64,000 nucleotides of DNA from Nymphaea colorata (taxonomy: Eukaryota; Streptophyta; Magnoliopsida; Nymphaeales; Nymphaeaceae), in assembly GCF_008831285.2 (NCBI RefSeq), contig NC_045151.1:7455682-7519681 (forward strand), in the 5' to 3' direction. A program made the translations under genes and the position numbers. The notes under the pieces are model-generated. The model made no database searches, was not told where the DNA came from, and saw only the letters and a list, made by a program, of their open reading frames with translations. Positions 32,978 to 44,720 of the stretch are shown here, piece after piece (positions within the stretch are counted from its first letter, which is position 1; every line of letters begins with the position of its first letter).

Positions 32978-35900
32978 TGTTTACAAGTAAAAATTTTTTT
33001 ACCAAATCTTACATTTAGACCATAATAATGGGATGTTATCACCTATATTCGCCTATGTTTTCTTGTGCATGATTCCAAGAAATGGGACCCGACTTGTCAG
33101 TACGAAGTCTGACCATTCCTAGCGCCTTTACCAGGAGTAATCGGACCAATTACTAGACTAATTGTTCTGTTTTCTAAGTCTAAATGTCGTCCAAAACCTA
33201 AAAAAGTAAAAATACCCTAATTTTGAATTCATGCATGTTTTAAAATCTAAGTAGATATAAAAATGAACTAATGATTAAGAATAAACTAATCTGAAGTTTG
33301 TTGATGTCTAGATCATCATAGATCCATCCAAATCGACACACTAAATCAAATATGATGCATGAAAAAACTAAGTCATATGGACATGGAGTCGAAAAAACTA
33401 AGTCATATGGACATGGAGTCTGGTCTCTACTAGGACTAGGGTGTAGGACATGGACCTAGAAGGAAAATCAAGATTTGAATCTAAAATTGAGATCATAATA
33501 TGAGAGAAACTTGTTCTAAATTGAAATAAGAGATGTCGTAAAGATACATGTCATGTTAGGAAAATGCACGATCCAAAATTCAAGATTCGAAGTGGTGATT
33601 GAATATCCATAATCTAAGATTTGAGATTCAAAACCTAAGATATGAAATCCATAATCTAATATTTGAGATCCCAAATCTAGTATCTAAAGTTTGAAATACA
33701 AAACTCCAAGACCTAGGATCCAAGCTAGATAATCCAGGATTTGAAATCCAAATCGAAGATCCAAGGTTTGAAACCCAAAATATGATATCCAAAATCCATA
33801 ATCTAAGGTTCAAGATCCAAAAATCCAATATCCATGATCTCAAGTTTATGATTCAAGACTTGTACGTGAAATTTGATTCAAAATCCAAAGTCTAAAATTC
33901 GAGAACCAAAACCTAAGAAGTGGGATCCAAAATCCAATATCCAAAATCTAATACGTGGGATCCAAAATCCTATACTTGAGATCCAAATCTAAGTAAGTAG
34001 ACTAGGGTTATGGTTTAGATCAACATAAAGTTTATTGTTTGAATCTAATACTTGGAATTAAAATTCAAGATCCAAATGGGCTAGGGGTAAGCTGGTCAAA
34101 ATGACTGGGTTCAATCTTTCCTACACTAGGTTTGAACCTAACTAGGGCTTGGTTTGACTGTGGTAAGTGTGTTTGGTCTTATTCAAAACATGTGATATAT
34201 AAGCTTCATTCATTCCATGTGAATGGGTATTTAAAGAAGTTTGATTGGACCTACACTATGGACTGGGTTCATATGTAGTAGGATTTAAGACTGGTCTTGG
34301 TTGTATCTTAGGGAGTTGAACTAGTATTGGACTCCATGTCTACATGGCCTAGGGGTTTTTGAAATTATTTTAAAGAGATTGATTTTGAAATATTTTAGAG
34401 AAAACTATGTTTTGAAATTATTTTTTTATGAGGACAAAGTTAGATTTAGGTTTTCATAGACCTGAGCTGATGTACATAAGGTATGATACTAAGCTGACCC
34501 AATTTGGTTTAAGACAAAAGGTGCATGTGGGTGCAAGGTGGTTCGGTGCATATTAAAAATATAGGTGCAATGCATGATTAATGAAAGCATGAAAGAAAAC
34601 AACATTTTATATGCATGCTTTAAGCAAAACTAAGTAAACAAAAGCAAACAAATTAAGAGAAATAGATAAGGAAGAGAGGGGCAAATCTAATCCATCGTCA
34701 ACCCTAAAGACATTATAATAAATCTAATATAAAAAAATAAACATGCTAAATTACAATATTAAAGTAACTAAGAAAAATAAACTAAGTTAGACATGCAAAA
34801 AGCAAAAAGAGAACTAAACTAAAAATTAAGCTAGGGCATCGGCAGGGCCGCCCTAGCAGGGGTACGGATACCCAGCCTGACCCAGTTTGGCCGGGGTACC
34901 AAAACAAGCCAACGAGCCGTGTATAGGGTATGCCAGGTAGGCCCATCGGGGGGCCAGTAAGCCAAACAAGTTATAACTTAAGTTTTTGTTTTTGTTTTGT
35001 TTCTTGTTTTTACTTTTTTTGGAAGTCCGGTTAGGGTTTCATCGTTGCCGTCGCCGTTGCTTGCAGCCCAGCCCACACCGTCGCCATTGCCTGCAGCCCT
35101 ACCTTACCATCCTACAGCCACTGCCTAGTCATCACCACACTTGCTGCGCTGCCTCGCCGCTACTATTGCTGCCTGCTCCCACATGCCCTCGCCTTTGCAA
35201 TTGCCATCGCAGTCCCGACGACTATTGCTCTGCTTCGGAACCTATTGGAAGTTGGAACTTCGATGGTAAGTTGTAACCACCATCGCTGTTCTCCACCTTG
35301 CTCCCGTAGGCCGTTACAGTCACCAGTTTTGCCACAAGCCGTCGGCACCGTCATCACCATCGCGCCCCACCGTGCCTCCCGCTGTCCTGCCCTGCCTCCA
35401 CCTGCTTCATCGTCGTTGAAAACATTATCAAGACAGGCCAAGCCACAACAACGTAGATCAAGATGGGCTGCGTAGCGGGTCGGCCCAGTCCAGACCCAGG
35501 TACTTACCAGCATGAACTTGCCCCTATATTTCTAAAGCTCTGGATGAGTTTTCTTGATTTGACTGAACCAAGATGTGGCCAAGTTCCTAAATGGGCTCTG
35601 GTTAAGATCTTGCTGAAAAAATCCTCTTGGATTGCTCTCAAAACCAAAAACAAATTTTTAACCAAACTGTATATGGCACATTTATAAAGAAAAATCAAGG
35701 ACGACCATAAAAATAAGAATTTCATTGAAATTTTCATAGGTGGAGCTGAGGGCACTTGGGAAAGATAATTACTTGTAATGACATGCATAATTAACCTTTT
35801 GCATAATAGAGATCAACAACAATTTATAGAGTGTAGCAAGTACTAGGAACAAGTTTCATGCCTCTATGGCCTTCATAACTGAATTAAACTCAAACCAAAA

Positions 35901-36788
35901 GTCAGTTTCAGCTTACTCTATTATGTTGAGCTCAAATTCAACTTAAACTTTTGAAAACAAGAGAGCAAAAGCACATCGAATTGAATTGAACTCTAACCGG
36001 GATGAATGAACTCAAGCCAAACTAAGGGAAGCTTGATTTATATATGATAAACATAGTCCTAGCTCGATTTATATATGATAAACTCAAACCCCTAAAAACA
36101 AGAGAGAGAAAGCACTCAAATCTGAATTGAACTCAAACCAAGATGAATGAACCCAAACCGAACTAAGGGATGCATGATTCACACATTATAAACATGGCCC
36201 TAGCTCAGTTTTAACTCATTCTTTTAGGTTGAGCTCAAATCCAACTCAAACCCTTGAAAATAAGAGAGAGAAAGCTCCAATAGAAGTCTATAAGTTAGTA
36301 TATGACTTAAACTTGGGCTGGGTGACTCATTATCAATAAAATAAAACTCTCTCTTGAATAAGTTAAACATGTTTTGACTTGGTCCAGCTAAAGATCATAG
36401 TTTTAAATTTCGAGAGGTGATTTGAGCTGCAGGAGAGCTGATTTTAGATTGGAATAACCCAAGTGAGCTAACTCTAGCAACTCCTGGATTGATGAAAAAT
36501 TGAGAAATAACCTAATTGCTCAAATGTTAGACAATCCTCAAAAGTTTTGGTGAAAATTTCTACTTTCTAGGTGCAATGCCGAGATGCAGGGGCAAAAAAG
36601 GTATTAGTTTGGCCAACTTATGTGTTATGGGTTCAGGTGTTCAATACTTGTGCAAAAAGTGTTTGTTTGGCTCAGAAATGACTTCTCATTCTTGAAATTT
36701 AGTCATTGAAAAACTATTTTGAGGTCTCCTCGTGAAGGGTAAAACGTAAAACGATCATTTAGAGTTGTAAAAATTTTGGGTGTTTACA
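32978..36788 (-). mobile_element. LTR of Tat-type gypsy element (left copy, 3.8 kb)
   Basis: It starts TGTTTACAAGTAAAAATTT and ends TTTTGGGTGTTTACA, and the adjoining internal sequence, read on the minus strand, is a purine-rich tract (GCAAAGAGAGGCATT). The first 500 bp align clearly with 47956-48500. The middle does not. It contains diverged tandem words of the type ATCCAAAATCTAAGATTTGAG (about 33560-34080) and a GC-rich insertion (about 34855-35510) with GGTAC-like ends. Its orientation makes it the 3' LTR of the element to its right. Confidence 0.65.
33361..33420. repeat. Perfect 30-bp tandem duplication in the LTR
   Basis: The unit GAAAAAACTAAGTCATATGG and its next ten bases occur twice back to back. 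The matching place in the other LTR (near 48340) has one copy, so the duplication arose after the two LTRs separated. Confidence 0.93.
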
Positions 36789-39700
36789 AATGCCTCTCTT
36801 TGCTACTTAGTGGCAAAGACTGAACACTCATCTTGAAAATGATGAATTTTTTGCAATCAAACTTTCAAAAAGAAAAAATCCATCTTGATATATATTTCCA
36901 GTGCGAACACTGGTGAGATGCTTGTGAAAATGCTTGTAAAAATGACCAAAGAACAAAAATCTCACATAAAATGTGAGTGCTTGTAAAAATGCATGTAAAA
37001 TTCGTGCATTGAATGTACTTTTATGCTTGTTTGCACCGAAGCACAAAAAACTCATGTGAATGCTTGTAAAATTTATGCATTGAAATGCATGTGCTTGTGC
37101 TGGCAAAAATCTCATGTGAGTGCTTGTGAAATACTTGTGGACTTGTAAAAATGATTGTAAAATTTGATTAAATTCTTCTACTTGTATCTTTTGTATCTTG
37201 TGAGGACTTGGCCATAAAAAAATTGTATTGAGAGAGAATTTTGATACAATTGGATTATACATAAATTTTTTTCAAATGAAAAGCGTTTACATGATCAGAC
37301 AATTCTACCCATTCAACATCAATCAATCGACATGAATTGCCATGCAAAACTTCCTTGAGGACATAAGGCCCTTTCCAATTCGGGACCCTTTTTCTACGAG
37401 GGAGATTCTTTCAGGGGATGGTTGATCTTAACTGTAATTCATTGATTTTGAAACTTCATTTGATCACTGATTTGGCATAATGTCGAACTACCCTTTGCTG
37501 GTATGCATATGCATGTTCCATTGTTAAAAATCTTTTCTCATCAAGCAGGTCTAACTGTTATATTTGTTCTTTTTTATATTGGTCCACGGGTAGTTCAATA
37601 ATATATGAAAACTTGCAAGCTGACTTTTGTACATGTAAAGGGAGGGCAACATCTATGCCATATACCAATTCGGCTGGGGTGGCATTCGTGGGAGTTTTGA
37701 TTGTAGTCCTATAAACTCATAATGCATCATGTAAATTTTCATACCAATCATGGCTAGTTTTAACGGTCCTTTCTATGATATGGATTTGTTGCTTCCACTT
37801 GGCCGTTACTTTGTGGATAGTAGGGTGTCGAAAAATGGATCAAACTTTGAGCAGAAATCGTGCATCATTTCATTTTTGAAATGTGTTCTATTGTCAGACA
37901 CGATGTCATGGGACATTCCAAACCTGCATAAGATGTTCTTGTGGATGATAGAGACAACATGCTTGCCTTCCACGATTTTTAGGGTGATGGCTTCTACCTA
38001 CTTGGTGAAATATTTGTTATAACAAAAAAATATTTGTGTCCATTTGACGTGGGGGATTAATGGGGCCTACCACATTAAATGCTTATATAAAAAAGGTCAT
38101 TGTGATACAACAAAATGTAGATACAATGCGGGAGTATTAATAACATCCGCATGGATTTTGACATTTTAGGCATTTCTTGACAAATTTGTGATAGTTTTCT
38201 TGCATAGTTGGCCAATAGTAACATGTTCAAATTAACTGTTTGACCAAAGTTTGATATCCAACAAGTCCTCCACAAATTCCTTCGTGGGCTTTTCGGATCA
38301 TTTCTAGAGCTTCTTACTTGTCAAGGCATTAGGAATATTCTTTGCTAAACCACGTCTATACAATATCCCTACTAAAATGAAATATCAACCTGACATATGT
38401 TGTATTGCTCTCTATTCTTTCTTGGGCATGTTTGGAGGGAATTCACCAGTTTCCAAGTAATGCTTGCTTTTTGATACCAAAGAGCTTCGTCAAAATCCAC
38501 TTGATTTATCAATTCTATTCTAGAGGATGGCATGCTAGTTGAGTCAGTCTTCCCACCTCAAAAGCTCTACATGGTTCATTGTTTTTTAACATGATAATAC
38601 ACCCAAGGGTGGCCAGACCATCTGCAAATTGATTGATCTCCCTCTTGACAAGAAATAGCTAGAATTCTTTGAAGTGCTGCACCAAAGCCTACATGAGTTC
38701 CTTATAAGGTGCTAATTTAGAATGTTTTACCTTCCATTCTTCATTAACTTGGTTCACAATATGAAGATAATTACTATAATCATGAACTTTTTTTTATATT
38801 AAAACTCAGCAACATTTGGAGTCAATGTATCAATGCTTCATATTCAGCCATGTTGTGAGTGCATGTAAATTCCAACTTGAGAGAAAAAGAGATCATCTCC
38901 TTTTCATGGATGAGTAGGAGAATTCTAATACCTATTCCAACCATGCCCTTGTAGCTGTCAAAGAACAACGTCTAGAGCCAAGAGGTTTCAATGTCTAAGA
39001 CTTGTTCATATGATAAGTCATCATTGGCCTTCAACTCTTCAGCTAATGAAAAATCTAATAGCTGATCAGCTAATGTTTGTCTTTTAATGGATTTCTAAGA
39101 AATGTACTCAAGTCATACTGCATGAGAAGCTCCTACCACTTGGTGACTCTTTCTATGAGAAATGACTGCTATAAGATATGCTTGAGAGGATTTAATATTG
39201 AAGCCACCTTGACTTTACATGAGAGCATATAGTGTTTGACATTTTTGACACATCCAGACAAGGGAGAGACACATTTTCTCCATCATTGAATATATATTTT
39301 TATATTGAACAAAGGTTTTACTGACATAATATATTGCATACTCTATCTTGCAACCTTCTTCATACTGTGCTAAAAATCCTCAGCAAGCAGAGTGATTAAC
39401 AAAAATACATAATAGTGAGGGACGTCCTAGGACTGGTGGCTTTAAATCTAGAAGATTCAGTAAATACTGCTTGATATGCTCAAACGATTCCTAATATTAT
39501 GGGCTCCACTTGAACGTGATGCCTTCCAGGAGCAACTGATTGAATGTCTCACATTTGAAGGCTACGTTGGAAACAAATTGTCAGATTGTCTGCATCATGT
39601 CTGATTTAACTCCAAACATGCATTTTTGAGGACTTAATCTCAACTTGTATTGGAGCAACTTATCAAAACCTTGAGGTGAAACCTCAATATACACTTGAAG

Positions 39701-40712
39701 TGTTTTTTACTTTACTAGAATATCATCTACATATGCATCCATGAGCTTGTGCATTTGTTCATGAAATATAATAGTCATGGCTCTTTGATATATTGCTCCT
39801 ACATTTTTCAATCCGAATGGCATTACTATATGGCAAGAAGTCCCCCAATGAGTAATGAATGATGTCTTGGGTTGATCGTTAGGAGACAACTTGATTTGAT
39901 TGTAGCCAGAATGTTCATCCATGAAGAAGAACATGACATGACTTGTTGTTTGTCTACCAATATGCCGATATTAGGCAACGAGTAGTCATCCTTGGACATG
40001 GTTTTATTGAGTCATCAGAAACTAATGCATATTTAGACCTTCTCATTTTTCTTTGGTACATCTACTATGTTGGCAAATCATTCAGTGTAATCAATGGTTT
40101 TGATAAACTTGGCCTTGAGTAGATCTTCCAGCCCTTATTTGACCTAATCCTCCACTCGTGGATCGAACTTCCTTAGTTTGCTTGACTGGGCAGCTCCTTA
40201 GTTTGAGAAATAACCTTTGCTCTGTAGCTTTGGGTCTAGTCCAAGCATGTCTTTGTATGTCCATGCAAAAACTTGTATCTTTTGAGAAATTGAACCATTT
40301 TTTTTTTCTTCTTCTTCTGGATCCAAGTTGACACCAATTTGTATCATTTTGGGATCTTTTATGGTGTCAATATTCACTTCCTTATTAGAATAAGTAAGCA
40401 ATGCTGGTAGCTGATCCTCCTGCAATTGAGCAAAATCTGCAGGGTCCAATTCTATTTCTGCTTGCTCTAATACTTGACTGGTTCTTCTGGCAGAATTGGC
40501 TCTTCCTATTTTTGATTTCAGAGACATGTAGATTCTTCTGCTGCCTAAGATTTGAGTTAATGCCTAGCTTGCAGATGGGTTTGAATGATATCTTGGTTCT
40601 ATAAAAAAATAAATAAGACATGCATTTAGTGTGCATAGTGAGACAAAATAATAAGAAGGCAGAACAGATACATGGATATGTGCCAAACTTGAACTTTTTT
40701 TATCAACTTTGA
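36789..40712 (-). pseudogene. Tat-type gypsy pol relic: integrase, RNase H, reverse transcriptase
   Basis: Read on the minus strand, the order is reverse transcriptase, RNase H, integrase, as in Ty3/gypsy. The RT patch at 39707-39934 has DEHSGYNQIKLSPNDQPKTS, then MPFGLKNVGAIYQRAM and the AYVDDILVK catalytic box. Integrase near 38100-38300 shows YYWPTM and C--CQ of the H2C2 zinc domain, and homology continues to about 37280. Purine-rich sequence next to the LTR serves as polypurine tract. Stops and frameshifts are scattered throughout, so it is dead. The segment 36880-37160 next to the LTR is made of repeated GCTTGTAAAAATG words. Confidence 0.8.
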
Positions 40713-42065
40713 GGGGCCGTTTGATGGCCTGGAAATGTGGAATTGGAAATATATTTCTGAAAATATATTTCCTGAAAAAAATAAATGAGAAAAATCTTTC
40801 CGATTCCAATTTTGGTGTGTGTGTGATGACTGAGAAATATATTTCCAGAAATATATTTCTATGTTTGATGAAAAAGAATTATATTTCCAGATTTTCAGTT
40901 TCCAATTTTGCAGTTATAGTAAGTCAACATCTGATTTCAGCATTCTAGCGTAGGTCAATCACAAAGATGCTCCATCCTTTAGAAATCTGAAGCCAACTAA
41001 GAATGTACACTATACAGAAAGTTATCATAGAACAGAAAGAAAACACTCAGCACCAGAGACTGTGCAGAAGTTAATGATAACCCTACTGAACAAGTGGGAA
41101 GTTGAAAATTCTGAGAGGTTGGTCCACCAAGACAGCAGAAGATAGTAATAAGGGAACCTAAAACAGAATATTGCAACTACACTGGCTTCAATCACCAAGA
41201 TGATGCACAAGGATGGAGATTTCCTACTATAATAAAGCTTAAATCCTAATGGCTTGCTTGAAACATAGAGCTAATTGAAGGGAACGGTTATTCTCTTGAA
41301 CTCCCATATAGGCATGCATGGAGAAAGAGATGTGTGCATGCACAACATGATTACCAGTGAGAAAGCAAGATTTCTCAAAGTACACCTCGACGTTTTCTTG
41401 GCAATGATGGCATTTGGGTTGTGGATTTCCAGAGACATCTCAATTTGTAGCACCATGTCCCCATTCAGCTACCTTAACCAAGCAAAAAAAATTGAAAGTT
41501 CAACCACCGCATGACCAATTCAAACAGATGACTCAAAAATTTCAAGATAAAACATATGCTCATCAAGATGAAACAGATCTATAACAATCAGCATGCAGAA
41601 TGAAATAACTGAATTCATTTGCAAATTCAATGGAAAAAGAGAATCTAATAGAAATCCTTTCAAACATTCAGAAACATAAGAATTGTATGGGATAATCCGT
41701 CCAAGGCCGGTGGAGGCCCTGAATCACATTCTCCATGTAAGGAAGAGGTTTCTACAGAGACTGAACACAGACGGGCAAGCAGGTGTGGGCACGAGAAAGT
41801 GTTGAAGAAGATGACAGAGGCATCTCCGAAGCGAAGAACAGGGGCCTCCATGGCTGGATGTCGGACTTAGATCCTCGGGGGAAGCCCTGGCAGGACCACT
41901 CCTGCCATCGTGACAGGGGACCCTCTGTTGCCAAACCACACAACCACAGAGAGGGGGAGAAAAAACAGAACAAAATGAGAGAGAATTTGTTAATGGGAGA
42001 GATTAGAACGTCCTGAGTTCCATGAGCAAATGTGGTATAAGAGAGCATGTAATGAAAAATGTTAC

Positions 42066-42748
42066 CAAGCAAAATCATCAAGAGTATCCCAATCTGCATT
42101 TCCTGAGAAATTAACAACGCAGAGAAGGAAAAGAGGTCAAATGAATTCGCTATCGAGTATCCCAGTTTTATCAAGTATCCATGAATTCGCTATCGAGTAA
42201 ACAATGCTGCAAGCAGATATGAGATTCCACAAGATGAAAAAGAAACTTGCAAAAAATACCAAACCTAAGTTAACAATTGCAGATCATCCTATTACCAAAA
42301 TCAACAAAAAACAAAAAACCTAGAATGCATCTGCAAATGGTACGAGGAGAAAGACAAGAAATGGCAGCACTCGAGAAAATGAAGGAAAGAAAAAAAAAAG
42401 GTACTAACTTCTGGACGCGATTGAGGAGGATCTGCAGGAGGAACCTCGAGCGAGGCTGAAGAAGGATCATGACCTGAATCATCCCTGTAATCTGGTTTAG
42501 AGGAAGCATCGGCTGCAAAAAAGGGAAATCTCTGGCATGGACAATTGGAATCCAACTCAAATGAAAAAAAAGACAAATCTGATAAAGCAGCAGAAAAATA
42601 ACAAACTTAACGCCAAAGCGTTCTCTTAACCCACAGTAGTTGGAATACTGGTAGGGCTGAAGAAAAATGGTGGGGAGAGAGAAAGGCGAAACAAGAAGAG
42701 AGAGACAGAGATGACAGGCTGCAATGGACGGTGGGAAAATGGCGGAGG

Positions 42749-42800
<52 letters not shown>

Positions 42801-42850
42801 CCTTTCACCACTGCTAGACGCTGCGCTGGTGAAGAGATGCTTTCAGTGTT
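42066..42850 (-). pseudogene. Captured exons of an unrecognised host gene
   Basis: Three exon-like pieces with proper borders lie in order on the minus strand. The first ends near 42799 at a donor (GTGAAAG|GTATCT) and is Ser/Pro/Ala-rich, possibly a targeting peptide. The second, 42512-42409 (104 bp), follows CTTTTTTGCAG and ends before GTTAGT, encoding ADASSKPDYRDDSGHDPSSA and a Pro-rich end. The third, 42102-42066 (37 bp), follows AATTTCTCAG and ends at GTAACA, encoding NADWDTLDDFAW. Further coding-like sequence follows near 41271-41456 (EIHNPNAIIAKKTSRCTLRN). The gene is not recognised. The introns are retained, so this is a DNA-level capture and not a processed copy. Confidence 0.5.
42754..42799. 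repeat. (GA)n microsatellite
   Basis: A run of about 23 GA units next to the first captured exon's donor site. Similar shorter GA runs occur at 26381-26406, 27717-27743 and 60380-60396. Confidence 0.95.
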
Positions 42851-43210
42851 GAAGGAGCGTGTGGGTTGAGGCAGCAGCAGGTGAGGCAGCGACGGAAGAC
42901 GAGGGGAGAATCAGACGCGTTTAGGAGAAGCCCTGCAAAAAAAAAATTTCCGGAAAAATTTTTCCACCCCGCTGGGGTGGAAAGAAATTTTAGGAAATAT
43001 TTTTCCGAAAGCTCATGTAACGGTAAAATTTTCGTTTCCACGTTTGATGAAACGAAAAATTTTAAAAAATTTGAAATTTTTTTCCTGCTAAGCTAAACAG
43101 TGCTTTTCCAGCCCATCAAATGCCCCCTGAAGTATAAGGACCATCGCCATCTCTATAGAAATTCAACAAAAAGACAAGGAAAAGTGAAATAGTGACAACG
43201 ATTTTTTTAT

Positions 43211-43540
43211 TTAAGCACCCCGCTTCTTCTTAAACAGCTCTTTGGCCTTTCCCTTGTTAAGCTTCCTCTTATAGCCGAGACCTGCAGTTCCTTTGTGTCT
43301 GGCTTCGCTGATGACTGGTTCAACAATGCCATCTTCATTAACCCCTAAGCCTGTGTATGGTTTGCAGCCCATCTTGATCATCAAATGAAGTCCTTTCAAT
43401 AGTTCTACAAAACATTTGTATAAGGGATGGCCTTTGATGGCAACCTCATTGATTTGCCTACTAAGCTTGTAGAAGGTTGGTCCTTTCCACTCCATTGTGT
43501 TGATTTGCTCTATAATCTTGGGTTCATTCATGCCAAGCAA
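43211..43540 (-). pseudogene. G-patch-like segment of the gypsy polyprotein
   Basis: The minus-strand frame contains MIKMGCKPYTGLGVNEDGIV and later KGTAGLGYKRKL. These match the glycine-rich 'M-KMGY--G-GLG' and 'GLGYKP' signatures between protease and reverse transcriptase in many plant Tat-type gypsy elements. The frame is intact over 109 codons. Confidence 0.65.
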
Positions 43541-43730
43541 TCAAGGCTATCTTTCAAGTACACTTCATGAGGGTGCTGGACACTCAACATCTCAATGATG
43601 CATGTAGGACAAGGAACCAAAGGTTGTGGGAGCCTTTCTTTAGCTAGGACTGTAGTAATAGTGCATCCACGACTCCATTTGATGCACTAGTGCAGGATGG
43701 AGGACACAACATTTGCTTGTGTATCCATTG

Positions 43731-44123
43731 TCATCCAAGAAGTAAACTGTAAGATGGTGGCACATCTACCACATAGAAAAGAATTGTAGACTGTGAAGTT
43801 GATATGCTAGTCCAGATATATCTTGCTCGTGCAATGCTATAATTGGCCATATCATCTAACATGTAATATTTATCTTTGGCTCTAGTTGTCATCTCCGAGC
43901 ATATATTCAGACTTCTTCGTCGGTCTATTAGTATGTGTGAAATGTTCATACCACGAGTCCTCACTATGATATAAAGTGCATTGTTGTGAAACTGATGAGG
44001 CTTTGGGAGATTATCATTTGATAACATGATTGGTACATTAACCATAACCGAGTTAACGGTCTGCGCTAGGGTTTTTGGAGGGGTGCTAGATTTGACCTTG
44101 ATTTTCCTGAGCACTTTCTCCAT
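43731..44123 (-). pseudogene. Gypsy aspartic protease relic
   Basis: The frame begins near MEKVLRKIKVKSS and contains NNALYIIVRTRGMNISHILI followed by DRRRSLNI. In active plant gypsy proteases this position reads D-S/T-G-S-S-LNI or similar, so here the catalytic triplet is destroyed (DRR). The frame is preceded (higher coordinates) by gag sequence as expected. Confidence 0.65.
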
Positions 44124-44720
44124 GAAAGTCTTATGGCAAAGGTATTTCTGAGATCCAGAACAGGGATATTTAGTGGGATGTTAAGGACCTACTGAGCTGC
44201 CCTTTCTTTAGTTGTGCGGGAAGATTCTAGTTGATCCTCTATCTTGTTTTCCTCCTTTTTGATCCACTATTCAGGCACCTTAAAAGGGGACTCAGTAGCT
44301 ACGAGCGCCTCATTCACCTTGTACCTGAGCCTTTTGATGGGCTTGGGCTTGTCAGTTTGGATCCTCATAGTGATTGTTCTCTTGTTGACGACTTTAATAA
44401 AATCTAACGACTTACACATAGATCTGTTATCGATGGCCATTACAACCATGTCTTCTCGTGTGCATGGCCGGATAGAGTATTGTGAATAGAAAGATATGTT
44501 ATCCAGTATATTGATACAATCCTAACTAATGTGCTTGAGTGGGATACAATATTCAGTGTCATGGCTAAAGCACGACGAAATTTGTAGTACTGATCTTTCA
44601 TTTTTCCTTTCATCTCAAGGGGATCTGATACACCAGCAAGTGGTAGAGTCCTTCAACTAAGACGTACTTCAAAACTTCTCTTTTTTTTGCTCCAAAAGGA
44701 GTAAACTTCTTGCCTCTTAT

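Larger units (their letters stand above)
40713..43127. mobile_element. 2,415-bp TIR element carrying exon-like gene fragments
   Basis: The left end reads GGGGCCGTTTGATGG and the right end, inverted, GGGGGCATTTGATGG (13 of 15 match). The flanks are TGA on both sides (40710-40712 and 43128-43130). It has the same termini as 3282-4198 and the right end of 23806-28465. It is inserted in the gypsy internal region between the G-patch-like coding segment and the reverse transcriptase. The interior shows spliced-gene architecture on the minus strand and no transposase. Confidence 0.75.

Noticed and set aside
34855-35510. Bounded TIR element inside the left gypsy LTR
   Set aside because: The GC-rich insert has GGTAC-like ends and an ATG followed by GTAAGT, but I could not find a convincing target duplication, so it is only mentioned within the LTR entry.
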